A stretch of 64,000 bases of DNA from Rapana venosa (taxonomy: Eukaryota > Mollusca > Gastropoda > Neogastropoda > Muricidae). The position numbers were made by a program, and so were the translations under genes. The notes below the pieces were generated by a model. The model was given only the letters and a program-made list of their open reading frames with translations, did not search any database and was not told the origin of the DNA. The stretch spans positions 24,949,304-25,013,303 of the forward strand of contig CM054165.1 in the NCBI GenBank assembly GCA_028751875.1, read 5' to 3'. This document shows, piece by piece, positions 21,838 through 32,160 of this stretch (its first letter is position 1; each line of letters starts with the position of its first letter).

Positions 21838-22182
21838 TTTCATTTTATTCTTGCATTTTGAGGATAACTGAATATGCACTCATGTGCTTTTTTACATACA
21901 GTCCCCCCTGTGTATGCTGTTTTGTCAATTTTGTCATAGTTCCCACAGGCACAATGGCCTACCATTCCTAAAAGCGTAAGGGATTTTAACATGTAGGTAA
22001 GATGTTCTGCATGGGTTGGCACAGGGGACCTCAGTTTATAGTCTCATCGGAAGGACTTTTGGGGAGATTGGAGTCGGCACTGATGTTAACTCCAGAGATA
22101 AAATCCTTCTGAAAAAGATTTGAACCAGGGTCAGCAGATCACGATCACAATGCCCATCACTCTAACCACCAGGCTATCCCGC
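21838..22182 (-). mobile_element. SINE family C, full length, crossing the inner palindrome breakpoint
   Basis: Minus-strand head with A box (TAGCCTGGTGGTTAGAG) at 22160-22177 and B box (GGTTCAAATC) near 22117-22126, the core (GATGAGACTATAAACTGAGG), and the 3' end with ATTCTTGCATTTTGAGGATA read on the plus strand. The right-arm copy (29275-29545) lacks the head. Confidence 0.88.
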
Positions 22183-22186
22183 GCAC

Positions 22187-22193
22187 GCGCATG

Positions 22194-22245
<52 letters not shown>

Positions 22246-22295
22246 GAGAGAGGGGAGGTTGGGGGGGGGGGGGGGAGGGGATGAGAGAGAGAACT
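22187..22295. repeat. CG, AG and G-run low-complexity tract
   Basis: (CG)n, then (AG)n, then a run of G (22261-22275) and AGAGAGAG. Starts the spacer. Confidence 0.92.
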
Positions 22296-22309
22296 CAACT
22301 GAAAGATTT

Positions 22310-23200
22310 ATTCACAAAAAGGCCATTGGCCCTTGCTACATTATCTTCCCTGACCCTAAAGAGACAGGTACCCATTTACAGCTGGGTGAAGTGGGGGTCC
22401 GTACTGAAGCCAAGGTCACCCATCCAATTGGTAACCACACTCGATGCTGCTTAACCTTGGCTGGGGAAAAGGGAGTGATCTGACCACTGAGGCTTCCCGT
22501 CTAAGCAGCATCAAGTGTGGTTACCACTTGGATGGGTCAAAGTCAAGTCAAAGTCAAACTTTTATTTTCAAATGGTACATTGAATAAGCAGTGCATTTGC
22601 TTTTTTCATCAAGCCATCTATCTAAAGAAAAAAAGCGAGAAAAAAAGATAATATATATGCAGACGTAGAATAAAAACCTAATCAATGGTAAACCATACAA
22701 ATCAAAGAAGAAAAGACAATAACATATGCATACATGGAATTAAAAACAAAACAAAACCCCCTGAAAAATATTAAACCATACAATTCAAACAATTAAAAAT
22801 CTTGAAAATATATCCATCATAATACAAACAAGCAACAAAGAAAAACCAAACCAAAACAAACAACCAAGACAAAACAACATTTATAAAAAGATACACCAAC
22901 TGTTTCCCCTCCCCCCCCCCCTTCACACACATACACACAAAAACCTCCAACCATACAAGCAACTGAATAAAACAAACAAACAAAAGAGATAAACCAATGT
23001 TTGTGCCTTGGCTTCAGTACGGTCCCCCAGTTCACCCAACTGTAAATGGGTACCTGTCTCTTTAGGGTTAGGGAAGATAAAACAGCAAGGGAGAGGAGAT
23101 GGATGCTGCTCTCACTATGCTGGCCCTAGAGAAGTGAAGTCTCTGACACCTCGCTCCCCTACGACCTTATCAGTTATGGGACACCTTTACCTTTAACAGT
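22310..23200. repeat. Foldback repeat interrupted by an insertion
   Basis: 22338-22453 is repeated in reverse complement as 22502-22536 plus 23006-23085. Shared words are CTAAAGAGACAGGTACCCAT, CGTACTGAAGCCAAGG and AACCACACTCGATGCTGC. The second half is split exactly at the boundary by 22537-23005. The repeat itself looks like a dispersed mollusc-type element. Confidence 0.8.
22537..23005. mobile_element. A/C-rich insertion inside the foldback
   Basis: Begins with AAGTCAAGTCAAAGTCAAAC, a tandem pentanucleotide like the LINE tail at 2308, then TTTTATTTTCAAATGGTACA and AAAC/AACA-rich sequence with a C run near 22910. Probably the 3' end of a LINE or SINE on the minus strand. Not assigned to a family. 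Confidence 0.5.
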
Positions 23201-23389
23201 GCGTGTGGCAGAGACTTGAAGCACGAAAGGCTGATTGTCATGACAGGTCTGGACATTAAAGGGTGTGGTGTTTGGTTATACATTATGAAGATCAATGCCA
23301 TGGTTTCCATGCTATGTAATTACATCACCTCCTGTGGCTGCCTTGCTGTATGAGCTCTTCAGCTTAAAGCAATAAATTTTATTGTATGC

Positions 23390-23458
<69 letters not shown>

Positions 23459-23990
23459 CTCTCTGCTGACCTGGAATGGTGGGTTGTTTGACGTGGCTCT
23501 TCAGTAATACTTAATTTGATGGTGATCAAAGTCATCAAAAGATGTGAATTTTTGTGAACTGGTGTGTGAAGCCCTGTTGCATGTGACCGTGAAGACAGAG
23601 TGTGGTAGAGACTTTGCAAAGGTGCCTAACCAATTAATTAATAATTAGTAAACTTAAAGAAGAACATTTGAACTTAAAAATTATAAACAGTAATCACACA
23701 GCTGTTCCTTGTCCACCCTATGTGTTCCTATTCTGTGCACGTGCAAGTTGAGCTTATACAGTGGGGTTATGTTGTTGTTTATCAAGGGTCATGAATTGCT
23801 GAAATCAGGATGAACACATGCACCACACAAAATTAAATTCTTCGACTGATATTATTATATCAAGAAAATCAACACCAATTGACAAGAATGTTGTAAAAGA
23901 TGAATTGAAATTATAGAACTATGAATTGAAGCAGCAATCCCACTAGACAATGTCTGTGATTGAAAGAGTGGATGTGATGAAAATGATGAT
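23201..23990. other. Unassigned spacer DNA with a (CT)n tract
   Basis: Contains (CT)n at 23393-23464. The rest is ordinary AT-rich DNA without a supported gene. Confidence 0.6.
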
Positions 23991-23999
23991 TCCCTTCAA

Positions 24000-24660
24000 A
24001 TATGGAACACCCTCCATCTGTCAAGGAAAATAAACTTCAGGCGATATTGGACTCCATTTAAAAACGTTTCTCCTGCCCTGAAAAGAGCTAACTGCATGGC
24101 GAAATAGCTTATTTTACAGATACTCTGCTGTAGCAGAAGAACTTGTCAGAATTGAATTCACTGATTTCGATGATGATGACAATGTTATTTCTCTTCCCAA
24201 CTGGATCAGCTACCCCTTTCCCACAGGTCTCTGCAAATTAGTCATTGGAATTTACTGGAGGACTCTAAAAGAATAACCCTGTCTCTATACTTTAAAAAGG
24301 AGGGCACAGGCACCTTACTCTGTCAAGGCAATGACTGCAGGCAGTGGGACAAAAAAGAATGTGAACTTCTCCGAGATCTTGTGTCCGATTTTTGTCTGAA
24401 TGGTAACACTGACAGTTTGCAATCTCAGCTGATAGCTCGTCCTATTTGTTTCCTTGACTATGTTTATCATTCTATCCAGCTTTCTCCTCCTGTACATATG
24501 ACTTCTACAGCCTATCCTACTCACCCCTACATCCTCTCTTCTTAGCAGCTTCAGTGACGAAACTGACATTGAACTCAAGGCAGTTGTCCCTTCAGAAAAA
24601 TCCAATGATATTTCCAAGGAGAATGCAGTCAGAGGCTATCAAGAAACACTGCGATCACTA
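24000..24660 (+). pseudogene. Possible LINE ORF1 remnant
   Basis: Plus-strand frames include a stretch of about 90 codons (24240-24536) containing ITLSLYFKKEGTGTLLCQGN followed by CRQWDKKECELL. This pattern, a strand, then L-x-x-QG, then a W and an acidic helix, occurs in ORF1 proteins of some LINEs. A neighbouring frame upstream encodes AEELVRIEFTDFDDDDNVIS. The frames do not join without shifts. It could instead be part of an exon, since CCCCTTTCCCACAG at 24208-24221 would make a good acceptor. Confidence 0.3.
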
Positions 24661-24685
24661 TCCTGTATGTATTCAATCTATCTAT

Positions 24686-26503
24686 CTATCTATCTGTCCC
24701 GTAGTCTAACGACCGTGGGGGCACCCTCAAAGACTCAACAACCAGTTCCCTCCATTCCTCTCTCTGTTCTGCCTTTCTCAGGGTTTTGTTGAGTTCTAGG
24801 CCTGTCCATTCGCTGATGTTATCCTCCCAGCTCTTCCTTGGTCTGCCTCTTCTTCCTCCTTGGACAGTGCCTTGTAAAACTGTCTTTGCAAGTCCTTTGG
24901 ATCTTGTGACATGCCCATACCATTTAAGTTTACGCTTTTTCACGATCGTTAGAAGGTTCTCATAGGGTCCAATGGTTTGCTGGATTCTGTTATGCACGCT
25001 TTCGTTGCTTATGTGGTCTTTGTAGGAGATGCCAAGGAGTCTCCGAAAGCATCTCATCTCCACCGCCTGTACTCTTCTCTCCAAATCTGCAGTCAGGGTC
25101 CATGATTCACAGGCATACAGAAATATGGATATGACAAGGGAGCGCATTAGTCTGATCTTGGAGATAAGTGAGATATTTTTTATTCTCTCCAGATGGTGTT
25201 TTAGTTTTGACAAAGCTGTTATTGTCTGTGCAGTCCTGCATACTACTTCTGGCTTGGATCCCTGGTCTGATACAATGGCTCCCAGGTACTTGAAGCTTTG
25301 AACTGTTTCCAGCTTCTGGTCATTAACCCTGATATCAGTGCTAATGCCGTTGGTGTTATTAGTCATCAGTTTGGTCTTCTCTGCACTGATTTCCATGCCG
25401 TATGTTTTGGAGGCTTTATTCACGTGTTCAGTTAGGCTGGCAAGCTCTTTTTCTGATCCTGCTATTCCATCAATGTCATCTGCAAAGCGGAGGTTTGTGA
25501 TCGTTCTGCCACCAATGCTGACTGATCCTTCATGATGTTCCAGTGCATCAGCCATGATTCTCTTAAGGAAGATGTTGAAAAGAGTGGGTGAGAGTTGACA
25601 GCCCTGCCTTACTCCAACTGTTGTTCGAAACCATTCTCCAATGTTGTTGTTGTAGTACACTGCACTGGTGGCCTCGCTGTACAGCTGTTTGATGACTCTG
25701 ATCAGGTTTGCATTGATGCTGTACAAATTCATTGTTGCCCACAAAGCTGCATGCCACACCCTGTCAAATGCCTTCTTAAAATCGATAAATACGTGGTAAA
25801 GGTCTTGTTGATGTTGAAGGTACCGCTCACATAGTATTCTGAGGTTGAATATCTGTTCTGTTGTGCTGCGCCCTGCTCTGAAACCTGCTTGTTCCTCAGA
25901 AATGATGGTCTCTGCTTGTGGCTTCAGTCTATTCAATATTATCTGCAGCATGACCTTGCTTGGGTGGCATATGAGGCTGATTGTGCGGTAATTATGGCAT
26001 TGTTGTCGATTTCCTTTCTTGTGGAGGGTGATGATGAGTGACTGTGTCCATGGTGTTGGCCATTTTCCTGTCTGCCAGATCTTGTTGCAGATTCTTAGTA
26101 GGGCGCTGATCATGGCTTCCCCTCCAGCTTGAACCAACTCAGCTGGAATGTTGTCAGCCCCTGCTGACTTCCCCTTTTTCGGCGATCTGACTGCTGTTTC
26201 CACTTCTTCTCGGAGGATAGGGTGACTATCTGTGTCTTTGCTTGCAGGTACATTAAGGACTTCTGGATCTCCTGCGGTTCTATAGTTATACAGGTCGGAG
26301 CAGTATTCTGTCCATCTGTTCAGAATATCCTGGTCGTCAGTGAGACACTTCCCATTTTTGTCTTGGATTGTTAAACCTTTTCCCTGTTTTGTGCTAGTCA
26401 GGTCTTTCACCAGCTGATATGGTTTCTTGCTATTGTTTTTCTTGATGTTCTCTTCAATGTCTTGGCACTGGTCACTGGTCCATTTCTCTTTTGCCTCCGT
26501 CAT
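24686..26503 (-). CDS. Reverse transcriptase domain of RTE-type LINE (605 codons open)
   Basis: The longest credible reading frame here. From the first Met: linker (WTSDQCQDIEENI), then the RT finger region (LREEVETAVRSPKKGKSAGA, NIPAELVQ), QSLIITLHKKG, NYRTISLICHPSKVML, EEQAGFRAGRSTTEQIFNLR, DFKKAFDRVWH, VRQGCQLSPTLFNIF, the catalytic FADDIDGIAG, thumb region, and a C-terminal region with KLKWYGHVTRSKGLAKT and GGRRGRPRKSWEDN. The frame continues upstream past one TAA at about 26538-26540 to join the endonuclease part (27043-26541) in the same frame, so a single stop separates the two. The start Met is not the native start. Domain order suggests a retrotransposon ORF2, here dead or nearly so. 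Confidence 0.85.
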   Translation of the reverse strand: MTEAKEKWTSDQCQDIEENIKKNNSKKPYQLVKDLTSTKQGKGLTIQDKNGKCLTDDQDILNRWTEYCSDLYNYRTAGDPEVLNVPASKDTDSHPILREEVETAVRSPKKGKSAGADNIPAELVQAGGEAMISALLRICNKIWQTGKWPTPWTQSLIITLHKKGNRQQCHNYRTISLICHPSKVMLQIILNRLKPQAETIISEEQAGFRAGRSTTEQIFNLRILCERYLQHQQDLYHVFIDFKKAFDRVWHAALWATMNLYSINANLIRVIKQLYSEATSAVYYNNNIGEWFRTTVGVRQGCQLSPTLFNIFLKRIMADALEHHEGSVSIGGRTITNLRFADDIDGIAGSEKELASLTEHVNKASKTYGMEISAEKTKLMTNNTNGISTDIRVNDQKLETVQSFKYLGAIVSDQGSKPEVVCRTAQTITALSKLKHHLERIKNISLISKIRLMRSLVISIFLYACESWTLTADLERRVQAVEMRCFRRLLGISYKDHISNESVHNRIQQTIGPYENLLTIVKKRKLKWYGHVTRSKGLAKTVLQGTVQGGRRGRPRKSWEDNISEWTGLELNKTLRKAEQREEWRELVVESLRVPPRSLDYGTDR

Positions 26504-26540
26504 CGACTTCCTGATTCTTTTGTTGACTGCCCTATATTGT

Positions 26541-27080
26541 TATGCTCTTTCTTTTGTTTCATTTTTCTTTTTCTTCAACTCTCTACGCTTGTCGCATAGT
26601 TGTAGGATGTTAGGTGTGACCCATGGTTTTTTGACTGGTCGGTGTTTGCCAAGCAGCTCGCTTGCTGTTTCAGTCACTGCTGTATTGAAACTATTCGTCA
26701 GTGTATCTATGTCTGAGTCTATCACAGTAAGTGCTGCAAACTTTCCACCTATCCTTGCTTGAAAAATTTCTAATACCTCTGGGTCCTTCAGCTTGTGAAG
26801 GTCAAATTTAATCCTGATGTTGTTCCGCTTGTGGATTTTCTTGAGACGTAGTCGGAAAGTCATCATCACAAGATCATGATCACTCCCTATGTCTGCTCCT
26901 GGAAAACTTCGTGTCTGTGTGATGTTAACGCTAGACTGAAACCGTCTTTTCACCATGATGTAATCTATTTGGTTGTGGTGTTCTCCATTTGGGCTATGCC
27001 ATGTCCATTTTCTGGATTTCTTGTGTGGGCCAAGTGTATTCACTAGCTGGAGGTGGTTGTTACTGGCAAACTCCAGGAGT
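26541..27080 (-). pseudogene. Endonuclease C-terminus of the same RTE-type LINE
   Basis: Encodes KWTWHSPNGEHHNQIDYIMV and GADIGSDHDLVMM, matching the final part of an apurinic-like endonuclease with the conserved S-D-H. It is in frame with the reverse transcriptase downstream, divided from it by one TAA. Upstream of 27080 the frame is lost by small indels. Confidence 0.8.
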
Positions 27081-27210
27081 CACAAGCCTCTTTCATTTGA
27101 TTAGTTATTACAATGTGGCCCACAAACGCCCTCCCAATCTTTCCATGCATCTTCTCCTACCTTGGCGTTTCAGTCACCTTGCACAACAAGGATGTCTTTC
27201 TTGGGAGTTT

Positions 27211-28255
27211 GATTCTGAACCTGTATGTATTACATGGTCTAAAAAAGGTGCTGAAATACCCAGATGCAAACACAATAACATTTCTTTTCGCAGCTATAGA
27301 ACGTTTAATGCAGACAATGTTTTGTCCGACTTATTTAAAGCAAACTTCTCTAATGTTTATCAGTTTACTGACCCAGACAAAGCACTTGAAATTTGATATA
27401 GTATCGTTTCGTCAATCTTTGATAGTCATGCCCCTCTTAGAATCAAACCTGTAAAAGCTAGAGATAAACCACCCTGGTTAACTAATGAAATCACTGAAGC
27501 CATAGCTGTCCAAGATAACTTATTAAAATCAACAGGAAACGATGAAAAATTTAAGGAGCAGCGTAATAAAGTGACATTTATGAAACAAATTGCAAAAAAG
27601 AAATATTTTAGTGAGTTAATATCATCTAAGAAGGACACAAAGTCTCTCTGGAAAGCAATTAATCAGTTCGCCGGTAAATCATCTTCATCATGTGCTTCAT
27701 CATGTATGGGTCTATCTGCAGAAAAGATCAATAAACTCTTTTGTTCTATTGCAGAAAAAATTGTAAACATTGACCGCCTGACAACTTACCTCTTTTACAG
27801 GAATTTTGTAACTCCAAGTCAATAAAGTCTAAGCTGTCCTTCAAATATATTGGTGTGCATGAAGTGCATAAGGAATTGTGTTCATTAAAAAGCAAACAAG
27901 CTCCCGTGGTTTAGATAATTTAGACAGCAAAATTTTGAAGATTTCCGCGCAAGTAATCTCTGAACATCTTACGTATATCTATAAACTCTGTATTGAAAAA
28001 AGTTGCTATCCTCAAATGTTTAAAGATGCCAAAGTTATACCTGTTCTAAAATCTGGAGATCCAAATGACCCTTCCAACTATCGACTTATTTCGATTCTAT
28101 CTATCTTATCTAAACCTTTAGAAAAGCATTTAAAGCAACATCTTCTGTCACACTTTACTAAACATAACTTATTTCATCCTAATCAAAGTGGCTTTAGAGA
28201 AAATCATTCATGTCATACTGCCCTCAGCAATCTATAGAGGAATGGCATTTAAATA
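27211..28255 (+). mobile_element. Jockey-type LINE fragment in the spacer
   Basis: Plus strand: linker region (KPPWLTNEITEAI, KSLWKAINQFAGKS), then reverse transcriptase start (GLDNLDSKILKISAQVI, KVIPVLKSGDPNDPSNYR, QSGFRENHSCHTAL). It stops in the finger/palm region at 28240 and lacks the FADD box. Same family as the element at 2308-4928 and 59290-59900. One stop near 27396 and frame changes near 27830 show decay. Confidence 0.82.
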
Positions 28256-28261
28256 TCAACA

Positions 28262-28292
28262 ATAATTTTTTTTTTTTTTTTTTTTTTTTTTT
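28262..28292. repeat. Poly-T run
   Basis: About 30 consecutive T, likely the poly-A tail of a minus-strand retroelement at the LINE boundary. Confidence 0.9.
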
Positions 28293-28771
28293 GGCTGCCT
28301 CATCTTCTGTGACGTCCCCCGTCCTGCTGTTCCCACGCCGCTCATTCCAATCTCCCGGCCACAGCCAAACCCAGATTTGTAATGTCTCATCCTCAGAGTC
28401 GGAGGTTCACAGGGAGCCAATCACCATCAGGCCGCCGCGGGGCCACCAGCCAGAGGGGCCCTGCACTGCTGCTGGGTCACTTTGGTGGTGTTCAGTGGTG
28501 CCTGTTCTGAGCTAACATACGCAGGACACCACCTACTAAGCCCCCTACTAACGACAGTATTAGCTCAGTCGCGGAGCCAGACTGAGTAAGTTGCCCACCC
28601 GAGGTGGCAACCACCACAACGTCCCTCCAACGACCGTCCCCCGCGAACCTCCAACCCCAAAGGCTTTTGACACAAGCTCTCCACAGGCACAGAAGTGTAT
28701 GGAAGTGTATGGGCAAACCGAATCTGAGGTCACCATGAGACCAGAGAAACTGGGACCACCGAATCAGAGGC
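28293..28771. repeat. Dispersed repeat and left stem of a foldback
   Basis: 28300-28445 is related to 13155-13385. 28439-28536 is repeated as reverse complement at 29163-29262 with few differences (CCTGCACTGCTGCTGGGTCA; TGTTCTGAGCTAACATACGC). 28537-28771 is unassigned. Confidence 0.7.
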
Positions 28772-29152
28772 AATTTTTTTTAATTGCATGATGATCAATG
28801 ACAATGAGGATGACGTAATGATGCTGCTGTGGAAGTGCATATGCTTTGAGACTACTTGACAGGGTTGTACTCTACGCTTACTATCATAATATATCCCGGC
28901 GTCAACCGGGCCCGAGAGATACAGACACCTGCAGTGATGGTCAGGTAATTTGAGCAACACTCTCAAATTCGCATCCGTTAAGTGGATGAAGCTCAACTGT
29001 GTGGTCCCAGTCTTCCCACTGAGCCCACAGCACACTCACTCTGGGTAGGAGCCGGCCGGAGTCCGAAAAAACCCTATGACTCTTATGGGATTCGAACCCG
29101 CGACCTTCCAGTCCGTAACCCAAGGCGCTAACCACTGCGCCATGGCGGCTGG
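28772..29152 (-). mobile_element. tRNA-derived SINE (family A), nearly full length
   Basis: Minus-strand head with a textbook A box (TGGCGCAGTGG, 29132-29142) and B box (GGTTCGAATCC, 29088-29098), a body of about 300 bp and an A-rich 3' end at 28772-28782. A 5'-truncated relative lies at 53838-53945 in reverse orientation to this head. Intact internal promoter boxes suggest it could once be transcribed by RNA polymerase III. Confidence 0.9.
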
Positions 29153-29274
29153 TAACAATAATTGTAGGTGGTGTCCTGCGTATGTTAGCTCAGAACAGGC
29201 ACCACTGAACACCACCAAAGTGATCCAGCAGCAGTGCAGGGCCCCTCTGGCTGGTGGCCCTGCGGCGGCCTGAT
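29153..29274. repeat. Right stem of the foldback around SINE A
   Basis: 29163-29262 is the reverse complement of 28439-28536. It ends 12 bases before the inner breakpoint of the right palindrome arm. Confidence 0.85.
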
Positions 29275-29545
29275 GATTTTACCTCTGGAGTTAACATCAG
29301 TGCCGACTCCAATCTCCCCAAAAGTCCTTCCGATGAGACTATAAACTTTGGTCCCCTGTGCCAACCCATGCAGAACATCTTACCTATATGTTAAAATCCC
29401 TTACGCTTTTAGGAAGAGTAGGCCATTGTGTGCCTGTGGGAACCATGACAACATTAACAAAACTGCATACACAGGGGGACTGTATGTAAAAAAACCACAT
29501 GAGTGCTTGTTCAATTATCCTCAAAATGCAAGAATAAAATGAAAT
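29275..29545 (+). mobile_element. SINE C, head missing, at the inner edge of the right arm
   Basis: Starts abruptly at the CTCTGGAGTTAACATCAGTG segment and continues to the 3' end (ATCCTCAAAATGCAAGAATA). It matches the left copy 21838-22105, but the tRNA-like head present on the left is absent. Confidence 0.85.
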
Positions 29546-30168
29546 AAATGAAAATGAAGAAAATTTCCATACACAATTTCACAACACATTCTTTTTTATT
29601 CCCTATTTTCTCTTGCCAAGTCACAAGGTGTAAGCCCCGCCCCTTTCCATTAACAGCATCATCACCTCAGCTGTGGTATTCCAGCTGGCAGTTTGTCAAT
29701 GGGGCCAAGTCTTTGTCTGTTGTCAATCACCAGGTGTAAGCCCCGCCCCTTTCTAGTGATAACATTATCACAATAACTGTTCTATTCCAGCTTGTTATGG
29801 GATTATTTTCCTTTCAGGTGATGTCCACAGTTGTTTTTTAATACCAACCAAGGCATCCACATGCAGTGTGACATTGTCCATTCTTTCTCTGACTGCCTGA
29901 GTAGTCCAGCCACATCCACCACAGAAAGTGAGTCAGGTATCTATCTGCAGGATTGATTCTCTTCTGTTGTTTGTCCTCAAATCTGGAAGCAGTTTCTGTC
30001 TGTCTGTCTGTCTGCTGCTGTCTTTCTCTGTGGTTTTGTTGTTGTTTATTGTTCCTTTGCCCAGGGGGCTGGTTGTAAAAAACATGTTTGCTTATGCCAT
30101 AGCCTCTTTAAATAAAATTCATTCAAGTCGATTCAACTCTCTCTCCTCTCTCTTTCAAGTTTTCACTC

Positions 30169-30171
<3 letters not shown>

Positions 30172-30219
<48 letters not shown>

Positions 30220-30240
30220 CTCTCCATCTCCCCCCCCCCC
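30172..30240. repeat. (TG)n and poly-C tract
   Basis: (TG)n to 30218, then TCTCC and a C run of 11. Matches the (CA)n at 17988 in the left arm. Confidence 0.95.
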
Positions 30241-30514
30241 CACACCTCTTTTCCTCACCTTTCTGCTCCTCATCCTTTCGTCCTCACTGGCCATGTTTAT
30301 GTTTGTTGTTATTGTCTCTGATGATGTGTAGTATTTTCATGTTGATATCGCTTTTTATATCATTATCATTATTATTATGTTGTTGGTACGATTAGTTGAC
30401 ATGTAATTGATTTAACCAGATTTGATTTATTTACAGTTTTGTTGTTGTATCTCAGAGCTAGTTATTTTGATTTTTGTATTTTATTTTATACTTCTTTAAT
30501 TCACGGCAGATTGC

Positions 30515-30870
30515 ATGAAATTCGGGTTGCTGTCCCCAGAAGAGCGCGCCACCACAAGACCAGTGCCACCCATTTTTTTTCTTTTCCTGTCTGCACCTGT
30601 ACTTGTTTCCCTATCAGAGTGATTTTTTTCTACAGAAATTTGCCAGAGACAACTCTCTTGTTGCCGTGTTTTTATTTTATTTTACGTGCGCTAAATAATT
30701 ATGTGTAACACACTGTTTATCCGAAGGACTAGCACCTAGACCACCACTCATGGTCCAATGGATGGGGGAAATGTTTCGGGTCTAAACGGGGATTGAACCA
30801 CTACACACTTCCGACAGGGAAATTTTCGTTTTCCAGGCAGGTGGGTTACCTCTAGACCACCCATTCATTC
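30515..30870 (-). mobile_element. SINE B, full length, right arm
   Basis: Read on the minus strand: head GGTGGTCTAGAGGTAACCCA, B-box area GGTTCAATCCCC, core with GTGGTGGTCTAGGTGCTAGT, ACACGGCAACAAGAGAGTTG and end CCCGAATTTCATGCAATCTG. The left arm has only its 3' half at this site (16180-16349), so the left copy has lost about 200 bp. Confidence 0.85.
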
Positions 30871-31589
30871 TTTTGCTTCTGTCTTTGCTTGGTTACTTTT
30901 TGGATGTGCCATTGTGACTGTGATGATGTTATCTACAATTGATAATATTTCAGTATCCTTTTTGGATTTGCTGTTTGTAAAATGTCATTGCATTCGTTTG
31001 TTTCATTAATACCTCCATCAGATTGAGCATGGTTTAAGCTGTAAGCTTGTTGTTGATCAAGATGACGTGCTGTATGATTTTGTTATATTGATTTCCGAAT
31101 CAAACATGTTTAAAACAAGCAGTGTCTTTCCTTCAAGGGACTCAGCTGTAGTTTTCTTTTGTTTTCCGGTTGCTATTACAAAATGTCTGTCTCTTTTGTT
31201 TCAAGCACTCCTTGTGTAGCATTATATTGCAAAAACAAAATATCATTATTGATAATTATAAGTATTTGAGTTCTATGCTGTTTACTACAAATGAGGCTTT
31301 TCTTTTGAAGAGTTTGTTAACCTTGACAATAAAATATTTCACAGTCAGATCAGAGTTAGTGTTTTACATGCTTGAAATAAAAAGAGGACTAATTTTTAAA
31401 AAAATTCTGGTTTGAGTTATGGCTTGACTTGTTTTAGTGTTTTCGTTTTGTGTGTTCCTCAGCTAGACCTCTTAGATTCCCCAATGTCAGATTTTTCCAT
31501 ATCCATCTGTTTGACCGCCATTAAGGTAGCGGCATTCCGATTTCAGAGATAATGTCCAAACATGACGTCATTGTTCATGCGTTTAAAAA

Positions 31590-31980
31590 TTTTCATCTAT
31601 TCCAGCCAGTGGTGGGAAAGAATGACAAAATTGACAAAACTGCATACACACAGGGAGTAAATGTAAAAAAAAGCACACGAATGCTTGTTTTATTATCCTC
31701 GAAGTAAAAGAATAAAAAAAATAAATAAAAGAAACAAACCAGCACGCTATGGCCTACTCTTCTAAAAGGTACGATGATTTCAAACATGTTTTGAGGATGT
31801 GCGTTCGCTCACACAGGGTAATGGTATATAGTGTCACCCAAAGAACTTTTGGGGGAGTGGAGTGGAACTGATGTTAACTCCGCGGCAACATCCCCTCAAA
31901 AGGATGGCGACATGGTGGCTCAAATCCCGGCATTCAGATCAGGGGCTCCTCAACACTCTAACCACTAGGCTCCGCCATCC
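31590..31980 (-). mobile_element. SINE C with inverted 3' half (right copy)
   Basis: Mirror of 15053-15430: the head lies near 31920-31980 on the minus strand, and the 3' half at 31595-31720 is in the opposite orientation. Confidence 0.7.
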
Positions 31981-31984
31981 CCTT

Positions 31985-32160
31985 TCCGTCAGTATGAAAA
32001 AAAGGAAAGGCAAGGTCAGACACAAACAGACCTCTTTCCCTTTCAGCTCCAGTGAGGGAAAAGAAAAAAAGCCCATACCAGAAAGAGAGAGTCTCTCCTC
32101 CTCTTGGTTCCAGGTCACCACAGGCATCACTTTGGGTATCAGCAACGTAAAGGCGTGACA
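31985..32160. other. Arm-conserved unassigned segment (right)
   Basis: Identical by eye to 14873-15048. No protein function assigned. Confidence 0.5.

Larger units (their letters stand above)
24663..27210 (-). mobile_element. RTE-type LINE, best preserved in the window
   Basis: Minus-strand element ending in a (ATAG)n tail at 24674-24694. From 5' to 3': APE-type endonuclease remnant with VQGD-like and SDHDL motifs (27200-26850, frame-broken before 27080), linker, reverse transcriptase with FADD, and a C-terminal domain ending in a basic GRRGRPRKSW motif. 5'-truncated at about 27210, where a plus-strand Jockey-type LINE abuts. A closely related truncated copy lies in the right arm (42967-45043). 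Confidence 0.9.

Noticed and set aside
24315..24617. 100-codon minus-strand frame
   Set aside because: Opposite strand of the possible ORF1 remnant; no motif and no recognisable family.
29088..29152. Possible tRNA gene
   Set aside because: A and B boxes are present, but the sequence does not close as a cloverleaf with an acceptor stem and is fused to a SINE body. It is a tRNA-derived SINE head.
22106..29274. Idea that the spacer is itself part of a third copy of the arms
   Set aside because: Apart from dispersed SINE and LINE families and one 150-bp dispersed repeat, no colinear match to the arms is visible.
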